Shown in pieces: positions 43,454-52,786 of a DNA stretch of 64,000 nucleotides. The notes under the pieces are model-generated. The model searched no databases and was not told the origin of the DNA. It worked only from the letters and a program-made list of their open reading frames with translations. The stretch is from Guillardia theta CCMP2712 (Eukaryota > Cryptophyceae > Pyrenomonadales > Geminigeraceae): NCBI RefSeq assembly GCF_000315625.1, contig NW_005434613.1:193751-257750 (forward strand), given 5' to 3'. The position numbers and the translations under genes are program-made. Each line of letters begins with the position of its first letter. Within the stretch, counting starts at the first letter, position 1.

Positions 43454-44582
43454 GGGAGGAGGGAGGGAGAGTGAGTCTGAGACGGGGAGAGGGAGGTTTA
43501 TATTGGAAGGGAAAGGGTCAGCAAGTCGACGGAAATCGCAATGGTTCGGGGGGGATAAATCCAGGTGGTCACATGGTCTACCTCCCCCGCGCCTGTGTCC
43601 CTTTTCATGAGGTACCGTTGGTTTTCACTTACTTGTGGGAGTAGTAACAGAGCGACATTGAGTCACTTCAACAAATATTCAAGGATGACGAGGTAGACGA
43701 GTCGGAGTAAAGCGATTTTCCGGCTTTCCAGTCAAACGTCTCAGTGAAGTTTCCTGACCCCTTGATTTGGCCAGGCAGGCGGATCGGACCGACCGACCGA
43801 AATTATATCACTCTTAAAAGTTGGAACGACAGGATGGCGATCACGTGACTGATTGACTAAACTCATTCAACATCTCCTTTACTCAAAGTTAAGTTAAACA
43901 TCAGTATCAGTAGTTCTTCCCATTGCGGGCTCCTCACAGCAGCAGCAAGCTCCGACTCTTTTATTCTGACAGAGTCAGAGAGTTCGATGAGCTTCGCTAG
44001 CTGGACGATCGAAACCTTCCAGTCACAATCGCGTGAACCTCCTTCGTTCAAGGTACCGGCAAGCTAAGGCCTTCACATGACGCATCCTGATTGAGCAAGA
44101 GGAGGCAGCCGGTGAAACTCAATCCTACAGTACCCTACCATATCGCACCATTGCAAGCATCAAGAGGCGGGTTCGCTTCACGTATCTCTACACCCCTGGC
44201 GTCTGTTATCTCAACTGAATGAGACGAGCAGTTCACAATCTGACAATGAGAGCGGACTTGCTCCCATCCAGCCCTTGAGCTGTGTGCAACAAGTGCACCT
44301 CAAAGAATCTCATCACTACGTGATCCAGCGCAAGTACATACTTGCACACTTGAGTCATGTAGAGGTCAGCCCTGACACGAGAGACTGACAGTCTGTCATG
44401 TTACTGCAGAGGTACCAACCATGTCCAGAGCAGGGATCACGGCAGAGAGCACCACACGCTTAAGCCTTGAACAAGGCAGAACGGTCTTGTGTAAAACCAG
44501 TCTACTTAACACACAACCCGAGTCAAGAGCTTCATTGCTACACAACAAACACACAATCAACTCGACCACCTATACTTGCTCC
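43454..44582. repeat. duplicated intergenic block 1 (copy 1)
   Basis: Nearly identical to 47080-48184, with a few short deletions and point changes. On the minus strand it contains a TATA-like CCAATATAAAC about 50 bases upstream of the truncated MYB start, a 62-codon minus-strand frame at 43863-44051, and one copy of TTTACTCAAAGTTAAGTTA. Otherwise no exon. Confidence 0.9.
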
Positions 44583-45155
44583 TTACTGCCTCCAGCTCCC
44601 TGCTCGCCTCCTCTCCTTCTCGTAGTGCTTCTGCGCGTGTGACCGTACTTGCTCGCTCGTCTTCGTCCCGATGTACGCTGCCATCTTCGCCGCCGTCCCC
44701 CGCCCCAGCCCCACCCCCGCCCTCCCCGCTTGCCTCCCCGTGCCTCTCCCTGCCCGGCCGTACAGGGAGAGGGCCTCGAGGAAGCGCCTGTGCTCCTCTG
44801 CCGACCACACTGACCGGCTCGCTATCACGATGTAGGACGTGGAGGAAGCCGTAGACTCCGAGGAGCTCGCGACGTCGGGGGAGGAGGGACAGAAGGCAGA
44901 CGGGAACGATGAAGGCGGGAGGGCAGGGGCTTGGCTCAGACGGAGGGGCTTGTCGGGGTCCTGCCCGGCGGGAGCCAGCGGCAGGACGCCGGGGCGTGCA
45001 GGGCCGCTCGGGGCGCTGTAGAGGAGGGGAAGGTCGGGGTAGTCGCTCAGGTGTGCCCAGGGGGCGCAGAGCAGGGGGGAGGGGGAGTCGAGGAGGCAGA
45101 TGTCGAGGGGGTAGAGGGCAGCGACGGCATCATCGATGGAGGGGAGGGAAGACAT
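44583..45155 (-). CDS. MYB-like SHAQKY-class transcription factor, copy A
   Basis: Single-exon, 190 residues. The N-terminal ~110 residues are Pro/Ser/Leu-rich. The MYB repeat is at the C-terminus: 'SVWSAEEHRRFLEALSLYGR', then a Gly/Arg/Ala-rich insertion of about 20 residues, then 'KMAAYIGTKTSEQVRSHAQK' and 'HYEKERRR'. IGTKT plus SHAQK is the CCA1/LHY/REVEILLE-type signature (plant clock and light-response regulators that bind evening-element-like DNA). The insertion displaces or removes the second core Trp. Ends AGSWRQ, as in copy C. Its start is fixed by the Met conserved in all four copies. Nuclear DNA-binding is inferred. Confidence 0.8.
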   Translation of the reverse strand: MSSLPSIDDAVAALYPLDICLLDSPSPLLCAPWAHLSDYPDLPLLYSAPSGPARPGVLPLAPAGQDPDKPLRLSQAPALPPSSFPSAFCPSSPDVASSSESTASSTSYIVIASRSVWSAEEHRRFLEALSLYGRAGRGTGRQAGRAGVGLGRGTAAKMAAYIGTKTSEQVRSHAQKHYEKERRRAGSWRQ

Positions 45156-46470
45156 GGGAGGAGGGAGGGGGGGGGAGGATAGGGGAGGGAGGGAGGACGG
45201 GGGTAGAGTTGCCGACCGGGCCGGGCAGAGTTTGCCCGGCGAGCGATGCGGCCCTCGACGGGCACTGAGCGGCTCGGGCCGCGTCGGCCCCGGAGTCGCG
45301 GAGCCTCGGAGGTTTGGACCCTACAGTTGAAATATGAATTCTTCCATTATCAAGTTACAAAGGTGCTCGTGACCGTGTGACTTGAACTGCGACCGTCCGG
45401 GACGGGCCCGAGACCAGGTTACGTCGGCTGACTGATTTCGACTGTTATCCCGACTCGGAACCGCTCGGTCTTGCTAGCCATGAGGATACAGCCAGACGAA
45501 CCAGTCGTCGCCTACCGTAGTAGCAGTCCGAGGTAAAACTCCCCCCTGCCAACGGTGCCATCACGGCGGCCCCCCACCCCCGTTTTACTGTGGGTGGAGC
45601 GAACGATTCCTACTAGCATATCCCCGGCGAACCGTTGCTACATGGGATCCTTTTCATTCTCCCCCGGCCCCCTCGCCCCCCGGGGCCTACCGTACTGGGC
45701 CGCAAGCATTAAGTTGTAAGTTGCCGCGTTGCGGCTCGCCGCTGGCAGCCAGTACCGTCACGGCCCGGCCCGGCGGGCCGTATGATGGTACAGTACTGCT
45801 CAGCCCCGGTGCAGCCCGGCGTGTGACTCAGTCTGTGTTTGGAGATGATCCCGGGATACCAGAGGATGATTGAACTTGAGTTTGGCAAAGCAGTATCTTT
45901 GTGCTAACTTCAGTGGCATTGGCCGCTACTTGCGGCCACTCCGAGTCAGTGACTCTCTGTAGTACAAACGTGCCGACTCAGGGCCTGTTGGGCAACAGCA
46001 ACTGCAAAGTACGGGAGTCCCTTGCCGCCCAATCCTGCTCAATACAATCATCCTACTGCGGAGGACTGAGCTCCCCTTCGCAGAGCTCTGATAGCCTGGT
46101 TCAGGGTTTAGGGTTTACCCCTGACAGCCCTGTCTGTCGTGCTATCCAGCAGGGACTACCACCAGGATGTAAGTTCAACAGCGATAGGCGTCAACATGAA
46201 GATATGGTCGAGTCATAGCTGGCGATGGTGAGAGGGGATTTCGACCGGGTGAAGCAGATGAACGGATAGCAACAAACTTCTGCTCGAGGCAGAGAGGGAG
46301 CAAACGACGTCCCCGCACCAACAGCACCTCTTCCTCCTCGTACCACTTGTCAGCCCAAGTCCATACGACACCTGACTTCAGACACAAGAGCGCTGGAACC
46401 GGACTTATTACCAGAAGGATACCGAAGATAGAGGGTCACTTCATTACTCAGTCATCACACAACAGCACCT
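45156..46470. repeat. duplicated spacer with element in orientation 1
   Basis: 45210-45675 is a GC-rich segment whose reverse complement lies at about 48795-49278. 45676-46470 is present in the same orientation at about 49279-50052. It includes GC-rich words (CGGCCCGGCCCGGCGGGCC), a CAGGGTTTAGGGTTTACC telomere-like fragment at 46100-46117 and no supported exon. It should contain the promoter of copy A and the 3' region of copy B. Confidence 0.85.
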
Positions 46471-47064
46471 CTACTGTTTTCTCCCTGCTCGCCTCCTCTC
46501 CTTCTCGTAGTGCTTCTGCGCGTGTGACCGTACTTGCTCGCTCGTCTTCGTCCCGATGTACGCTGCCATCTTCGCCGCCGTCCCCCGCCCCAGCCCCACC
46601 CCCGCCCTCCCCGCTTGCCTCCCTGCGCCCGTCCCTGCCCGGCCGTACAGGGAGAGGGCCTCGAGGAAGCGCCTGTGCTCCTCTGCCGACCACACTGACC
46701 GGCTCGCTATCACGCTGTCTCCGCTGCCTGCACAGTACGATGATGGCGAGCCGCCCGCCGTAGACTCCGAGGAGCTCGCGACGTCGGGGGAGGAGGGACA
46801 GAAGGCAGTCGGGAACGATGAAGGCGGGAGGGCAGCGGCTTGGCTCAGACGGAGGGGCTTGTCGGGGTCCTGCCCGGCGGGAGCCAGCGGCAGGACGCCG
46901 GGGCGTGCAGGGCCGCTCGGGGAGCTGTAGAGGAGGGGAAGGTCGGGGTAGTCGCTCAGGTGTGCCCAGGGGGCGCAGAGCAGGGGGGAGGGAGAGTGGA
47001 GGAGGCAGATGTCAAGGGGGTAGAGGGCAGCGACGGCATCATCGATGGAGGGGAGGGACGACAT
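46471..47064 (-). CDS. MYB-like SHAQKY-class transcription factor, copy B
   Basis: 197 residues, same architecture as copy A. It differs before the MYB repeat ('STAGGSPSSYCAGSGDSV' instead of 'STASSTSYI') and ends RAGRKQ. Both features are shared with copy D, so B and D are sister copies. On the minus strand a CCAATATAAAC TATA-like box lies about 50 bases upstream of the start (near 47113-47123). Confidence 0.8.
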   Translation of the reverse strand: MSSLPSIDDAVAALYPLDICLLHSPSPLLCAPWAHLSDYPDLPLLYSSPSGPARPGVLPLAPAGQDPDKPLRLSQAAALPPSSFPTAFCPSSPDVASSSESTAGGSPSSYCAGSGDSVIASRSVWSAEEHRRFLEALSLYGRAGTGAGRQAGRAGVGLGRGTAAKMAAYIGTKTSEQVRSHAQKHYEKERRRAGRKQ

Positions 47065-48184
47065 GGGAGGAGGGAGGGAGAGTGAGTCTGAGACGGGGAG
47101 AGGGCTTGGGGGTTTATATTGGAAGGGAAAAGGGTCAGCAAGTCGACGGAAATCGCAATGGTTCGGGGGGGATAAATCCAGGTGGTCACATGGTCCACCT
47201 CCCCCGCGCCTGTGTCCCTTTTCATGAGGTACCGTTGGTTTTCACTTACTTGTGGGAGTAGTAACAGAGCGACATTGAGTCACTTCAACAAATATTCAAG
47301 GATGACGAGGTAGACGAGTCGGAGTAAAGCGATTTTCCGGCTTTCCAGTCAAACGTCTCAGTGAAGTTTCCTGACCCCTTGATTTGGCCAGGCAGGCGGA
47401 TCGGACCGACCGACCGAAATTATATCACTCTTAAAAGTTGGAACGACAGGATGGCGATCACGTGACTGATTGACTAAACTCATTCAACATCTCCTTTACT
47501 CAAAGTTAAGTTAAACATCAGTATCAGTAGTTCTTCCCATTGCGGGCTCCTCACTGCAGCAGCAAGCTCCGACTCTTTTATTCTGACAGAGTCAGAGAGT
47601 TCGATGAGCTTCGCTAGCTGGACGATCGAAACCTTCCAGTCACAATCGCGTGAACCTCCTTCGTTCAAGGTACCGGCAAGCTAAGGCCTCCACATGACGC
47701 ATCCTGATTGAGCAAGAGGAGGCAGCAGGTGAAACTCAATCCTACAGTACCCTTCGCACCATTGCAAGCATCAAAAGGCGGGTTCGCTTCACGTATCTCT
47801 ACACCCCTGGCGTCTCAAGTGAATGAGACGAGCAGTTTACAATCTGACAATGAGAGCCGACTTGCTCCCATCCAGCCCTTGAGCTGTGTGCAACAAGTGC
47901 ACCTCAAAGAATCTCATCACTACGTGATCCAGCGCAAGTACATACTTGCACACTTGTCATGTAGAGGTCAGCCCTGACACGAGAGATTGACAGTCTGTCA
48001 TGTTACTGCAGAGGTACCAACCATGTCCAGAGCAGGGATCACGGCAGAGAGCACCACACGCTTAAGCCTTGAACAAGGCAGAACGGTCTTGTGTAAAACC
48101 AGTCTACTTAACTCACAACCCGAGTCAAAAACTTCATTGCTACACAACAAACACACAATCAACTTGACCACCTATACTTGCTCC
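47065..48184. repeat. duplicated intergenic block 1 (copy 2)
   Basis: Second copy of the 43.45-44.58 kb block. The 62-codon minus-strand frame (47480-47668) has the same translation as its twin at 43863-44051. Short indels relative to copy 1 lie near 47750 and 47950. Confidence 0.9.
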
Positions 48185-48721
48185 TCACTGCCTCCAGCTC
48201 CCTGCTCGCCTCCTCTCCTTCTCGTAGTGCTTCTGCGCGTGTGACCGTACTTGCTCGCTCGTCTTCGTCCCGATGTACGCTGCCATCTTCGCCGCCGTCC
48301 CCCGCCCCAGCCCCACCCCCGCCCTCCCCGCCTGCCTCCCCGTGCCTCTCCCTGCCCGGCCGTACAGGGAGAGGGCCTCGAGGAAGCGCCTGTGCTCCTC
48401 TGCCGACCACACTGACCGGCTCGCTATCACGATGTAGGACGTGGAGGAAGCCGTAGACTCCGAGGAGCTCGCGACGTCGGGGGAGGAGGGAGGGGCTTGG
48501 CTCAGACGGAGGGGCTTGTCGGGGTCCTGCCCGGCGGGAGCCAGCGGCAGGACGCCGGGGCGTGCAGGGCCGCTCGGGGCGCTGTAGAGGAGGGGAAGGT
48601 CGGGGTAGTCGCTCAGGTGTGCCCAGGGGGCGCAGAGCAGGGGGGAGGGAGAGTGGAGGAGGCAGATGTCAAGGGGGTAGAGGGCAGCGACGGCATCATC
48701 GATGGAGGGGAGGGAAGACAT
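48185..48721 (-). CDS. MYB-like SHAQKY-class transcription factor, copy C
   Basis: 178 residues. Sister of copy A ('STASSTSYI', ending AGSWRQ) with a 12-codon in-frame deletion in the Pro/Ser linker after 'LSQAP'. The MYB repeat, including the Gly/Arg insertion and SHAQKHYEK, is intact. Confidence 0.8.
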   Translation of the reverse strand: MSSLPSIDDAVAALYPLDICLLHSPSPLLCAPWAHLSDYPDLPLLYSAPSGPARPGVLPLAPAGQDPDKPLRLSQAPPSSPDVASSSESTASSTSYIVIASRSVWSAEEHRRFLEALSLYGRAGRGTGRQAGRAGVGLGRGTAAKMAAYIGTKTSEQVRSHAQKHYEKERRRAGSWRQ

Positions 48722-50052
48722 GGGAGGAGGGAGGAGGGGGGAGGATAGGGGAGCGAGGGAGGGAGGGAGGGATAGAAGAGGTAGAGTGGCCCATGGGAGC
48801 GAGGGGGCCGGGGGAGAATGAAAAGGATCCCATGTAGCAACGGTTCGCCGGGGATATGCTAAAACGAGGACTGTTCAACGGGTTGTTGCGAGGGGGGGTA
48901 CTCACAACTTGATTAGAAGGGGTGGGGGGCCGCCGTGATGGCACCGTTGGCAGGGGGGAGTTTTACCTCGGACTGCTACTACGGTAGGCGACGACTGGTT
49001 CGTCTGGCTGTATCCTCATGGCTAGCAAGACCGTCGCCGCGAGCGGTTCGGGAAAACAGTCGAAATCAGTCAGCCGACGTAACCTGGTCTCGGGCCCGTC
49101 CCGGACGGTCGCAGTTCAAGTCACACGGTCACGAGCACCTTTGTAACTTGATAATGGAAGAATTCATATTTCAACTGTAGGGTCCAAACCTCCGAGGCTC
49201 CGCGACTCCGGGGCCGACGCGGCCCGAGCCGCTCAGTGCCCGTCGAGCCGCGCCGCTCGCCGGGCAAACTCTGCCCGGGGCCTACCGTACTGGGCCGCAA
49301 GCCGCATGATTAAGTTGCGGCTCGCCGCTGGCAGCCAGTACTAGTACCGTCACGGCCCGGCCCGGCGGGCCGTATGATGGTACAGCCGTGACTGCTCAGC
49401 GCCGGTGCAGCCCGGCGTGTGACTCAGTCTGTGTTTGGAGATGATCCCGGGATACCAGAGGATGATTGAATTTGGCGAAGCAGTATCTTTGTGCTAACTT
49501 CAGTGGCATTGGCCGCTAGCCACTCACTGACTCTCTGTAGTACAAACGTGACTCAGGGCCTGTTGTGAGGCAACAGCAACTGCAAAGTACGGGAGTCCCT
49601 TGCTGCCCAATCCTGCTCAATATGATTCCTACTGCGGAGGATTGAGCTCCGGGGCTTCACAGAGCTCTGATAGCCTGGTTCAGGGTTTAGGGTTTACCTC
49701 TCACAGCCCTGTCTGTCGTGCTATCCAGCAGTGACTACCACCAGGATGTAAGTTCAACAGCGATAGGCGTCAACATGAAGATATGGTCGAGTCATAGCTG
49801 GCGATAGCGAGAGGGGATTTCGACCGGGTGAAGCAGATGAACGGATAGCAACAAACTTCTGCTCGAGGCAGAGAGGGAGCGTCTAACGTCTCCGCACCAA
49901 CAGCACCTCTTCCTCCTCGTACCACTTGTCAGCCCAAGTCCATACGAGACCTGACTTCAGACACAAGAGCGCTGGAACCGGACTTATTACCAGAAGGATA
50001 CCGAAGATAGAGGACAGTCACTTCATTACTCAATCATCATACAACAGCACCT
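48722..50052. repeat. duplicated spacer with element in orientation 2
   Basis: 48795-49278 is the inverted form of 45210-45675; 49279-50052 is colinear with 45676-46470. Several short deletions distinguish the copies. It contains the same CAGGGTTTAGGGTTTACC fragment at about 49680-49697. No exon supported. Confidence 0.85.
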
Positions 50053-50646
50053 CTACTGTTTTCTCCCTGCTCGCCTCCTCTCCTTCTCGTAGTGCTTCTG
50101 CGCGTGTGACCGTACTTGCTCGCTCGTCTTCGTCCCGATGTACTCTGCCATCTTCGCCGCCGTCCCCCGCCCCAGCCCCACCCCCGCCCTCCCCGCCTGC
50201 CTCCCTGCGCCCGTCCCTGCCCGGCCGTACAGGGAGAGGGCCTCGAGGAAGCGCCTGTGCTCCTCTGCCGACCACACTGACCGGCTCGCTATCACGCTGT
50301 CTCCGCTGCCTGCACAGTACGATGATGGCGAGCCGCCCGCCGTAGACTCCGAGGAGCTCACGACGTCGGGGGAGGAAGGACAGAAGGCAGACGGGAACGA
50401 TGAAGGAGGGAGGGCAGCGGCTTGGCTCAGACGGAGGGGCTTGTCGGGGTCCTGCCCGGCGGGAGCCAGCGGCAGGACGCCGGGGCGTGCAGGGCCGCTC
50501 GGGGCGCTGTAGAGGAGGGGAAGGTCGGGGTAGTCGCTCAGGTGTGCCCAGGGGGCGCAGAGCAGGGGGGAGGGGGAGTCGAGGAGGCAGATGTCGAGGG
50601 GGTAGAGGGCAGCGACGGCATCATCGATGGAGGGGAGGGAAGACAT
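50053..50646 (-). CDS. MYB-like SHAQKY-class transcription factor, copy D
   Basis: 197 residues from the Met shared by all copies (50646). The frame is open a further 33 codons upstream but that part is low-complexity. Sister of copy B (RAGRKQ end). Ala to Glu change in 'KMAEYIGTKT'. All motifs intact. Confidence 0.8.
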   Translation of the reverse strand: MSSLPSIDDAVAALYPLDICLLDSPSPLLCAPWAHLSDYPDLPLLYSAPSGPARPGVLPLAPAGQDPDKPLRLSQAAALPPSSFPSAFCPSSPDVVSSSESTAGGSPSSYCAGSGDSVIASRSVWSAEEHRRFLEALSLYGRAGTGAGRQAGRAGVGLGRGTAAKMAEYIGTKTSEQVRSHAQKHYEKERRRAGRKQ

Positions 50647-52786
50647 GGGATGAGGGAGGAGGGGAGGGGGGAGGGAGGGAGGGAGGGATAGATCAGGTAG
50701 AGGAGGCAGTGAAGGGATGAGATAGAGAGGAAGAAAATACCGCATCCTTTGCGGGGAAAAAAAGTTGCTGGTGGTCTTTATTCATATCCTCCTTGTACCC
50801 CCTATTATCACCTTTACATGTACCGGTGTTCACAGTGCCGACCTTTTAAGACAGGTGTAACCATCCAGGCGAGTTCGCGATATCGCAGCGCTTGGATGGG
50901 GCAAGACCTAACAGATGTCATCAATCACGGTACCGTCAACTTGGCCTTGAACCCCCCCCCCCTACCCCTACTCTTCACACTCAAAGATAAAAAACTCTCA
51001 AGTTCAGTTGACTGCTCTGTAAAGAAGAAATTTACCAGGCTCAAGGCAAGTTTCAGTCTGAGCGCCCGGGCCCCGGCGCCGGGGGCCGTACGATCAACAC
51101 CGTGGCATCCGAACTGAGTGACTTTGATTGTCCTCGTACTGATTTTTAACTTAACTTTGAGTAAAGAGTGAAAAGGTCTTGACGCCGGCAAACCTTAACA
51201 GCGCCGGGGCCGCGGCGTGGCGGCCCGGGAGGCACCAGCCCCTTGGAAGAAGCCTACAGTACTAGGACAGCGGCCCGGGTGTGCTCAGGAGCGGCGGTGT
51301 ATCGGGACCCTGGCTTTCATCCGTTTGCGTGCTCGTCTGTTTCGGCAGTATCGCTCTCGTATGGGTCTTGCCGTCCTCCTCGCAGGAGCCTTGCGCTACT
51401 GCTCTTTGTCCTGATCCTTGTTCCCCTGCTTGTCTTGCCTGCCGTCACTTTCGTGGTTCAATGGAGTACTACCGCGGTTTTGCTGCCTCCTCCGTTTCCT
51501 GGTGTGTAAGTTTATTGAGGCGGCTTTATAGGTTTTCTCCTTTTCCTCCTCGTTTGCTCCGGTTTGCCTTTCCTTTTTCAGTCAATCAATCGGAAATTGA
51601 CAAGGTTTACTCAAAGTTAAGTTAGAGGACAGTCTCTCTGAATGTTCCGAAGTTCTTTTGACGCGGACTGAGACTGCCGCGGCGGCCCAGAAGCGCTCAA
51701 CGGTAGAGAGAGCTCTGTTGGTGTATCGAGAGATACATGCACAGCTCCCCTGGACCACCTTCCACGGATATCATGCAGCAAGTTTGTCGAAACAGCAGCA
51801 ATTGCAATGGCAACGGGAGGAAACTGCAAGTAGATGCTGCAGCAAGTAGATGCCGAGGCTCAAGTAGATGCTATTCCAGGAAACCGTCCGACCTATTCCT
51901 CCTAGCAAATAACCATTCCTCACCATCATCGCAAATCACTTCTTCAACTCCTCTGGAGAGACATCTTCCTCCTCTTCATCCCGAAACCACAGTGTTACCT
52001 CCTAGGTCTCAACGTGCCACGGCCAGCCTCCCCGTCGTCCTGGACGTCACTGTCTGACCTCTGGCATCTTTTCCCTCCTCCTCTTGCACCTAAGAGTCAA
52101 CGAAGGCCTGCCGGTAGAGGAAGCAGAGGATCTCCTCGTCATATGACATGTTTCTCTGCCTAGATGTTGAACATCCCTCCAGGTCTTAGAGAAGAAGCCT
52201 TGCTCTCTCTCCGAGGGGAAACAACCTCGTCCTCAGACAAGCGAGGAGGCTTCTTCCTACGGGTCCTACTTCCTCTCCAGATATCTCCATAACGTACAAA
52301 AGTGTTCTCCAGAACAAGAGCAAGCTAACAGAATAACTATATTCTTTAGATAATTCACATTAGGAGATCTCTTCTTCGAGCTCGAGCTACCGCATCACTC
52401 CTGCTGTAAACATGCGCCAGCTTCGTCCAAGTATCTCCCCCCTCCTCTCCTCTCTGATCAATCCTCCTCACCCGCTGTCCTGCTCGCTGTCCCCGTACCT
52501 CAGCGTATGCGCCTATGACATTGTTGTCGCCTATCCGAATAGAGACTGTCAGTTAGAAAGGCTCAAGCCTTCTCCCTCGCTCCCTCTCCTCTCGCAATGA
52601 CCACTGGCTCCTCCCTCCAATGTTGCCTTTCTGCTTTCCTGCTGCCAGTCTCCTATCTACCTCCCTCCCGTGTCATTGCTATGCCGCTTGCCTTCCATCC
52701 CACATAGCTCCTTGCTCGATTCCAGCTGTCTATCTCTATCTGGCTGCCTTTGCTTCTCGTACTTGATCTCTTTTCCCTCACTTCGC
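50647..52786. other. spacer with MITE-like inverted repeat and unassigned sequence
   Basis: 50647-50750 purine-rich. 51055-51250 GC-rich patch. 51149-51624 is bounded by perfect 19-bp inverted repeats (see the mobile-element entry). 51650-52400 and 52400-52780 have short frames without recognisable domains. No gene supported. Confidence 0.5.
51149..51624. mobile_element. possible MITE with 19-bp inverted repeats
   Basis: Left end TAACTTAACTTTGAGTAAA and right end TTTACTCAAAGTTAAGTTA are exact inverted copies about 476 bases apart. If the outer TA is counted as a target duplication, the ends would be ACTTAACTTTG..., as expected for a Tc1/mariner-type MITE. The same right-end word occurs alone at 43878-43896 and 47495-47513. 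No transposase inside. Confidence 0.4.

Noticed and set aside
46100-46117. TTTAGGG telomere-like words (also near 49680)
   Set aside because: Only two units in each place and inside a duplicated spacer; not a telomere or convincing interstitial telomere.
51640-52600. Possible retroelement fragment
   Set aside because: Short frames had no reverse transcriptase, integrase or gag-like motif.
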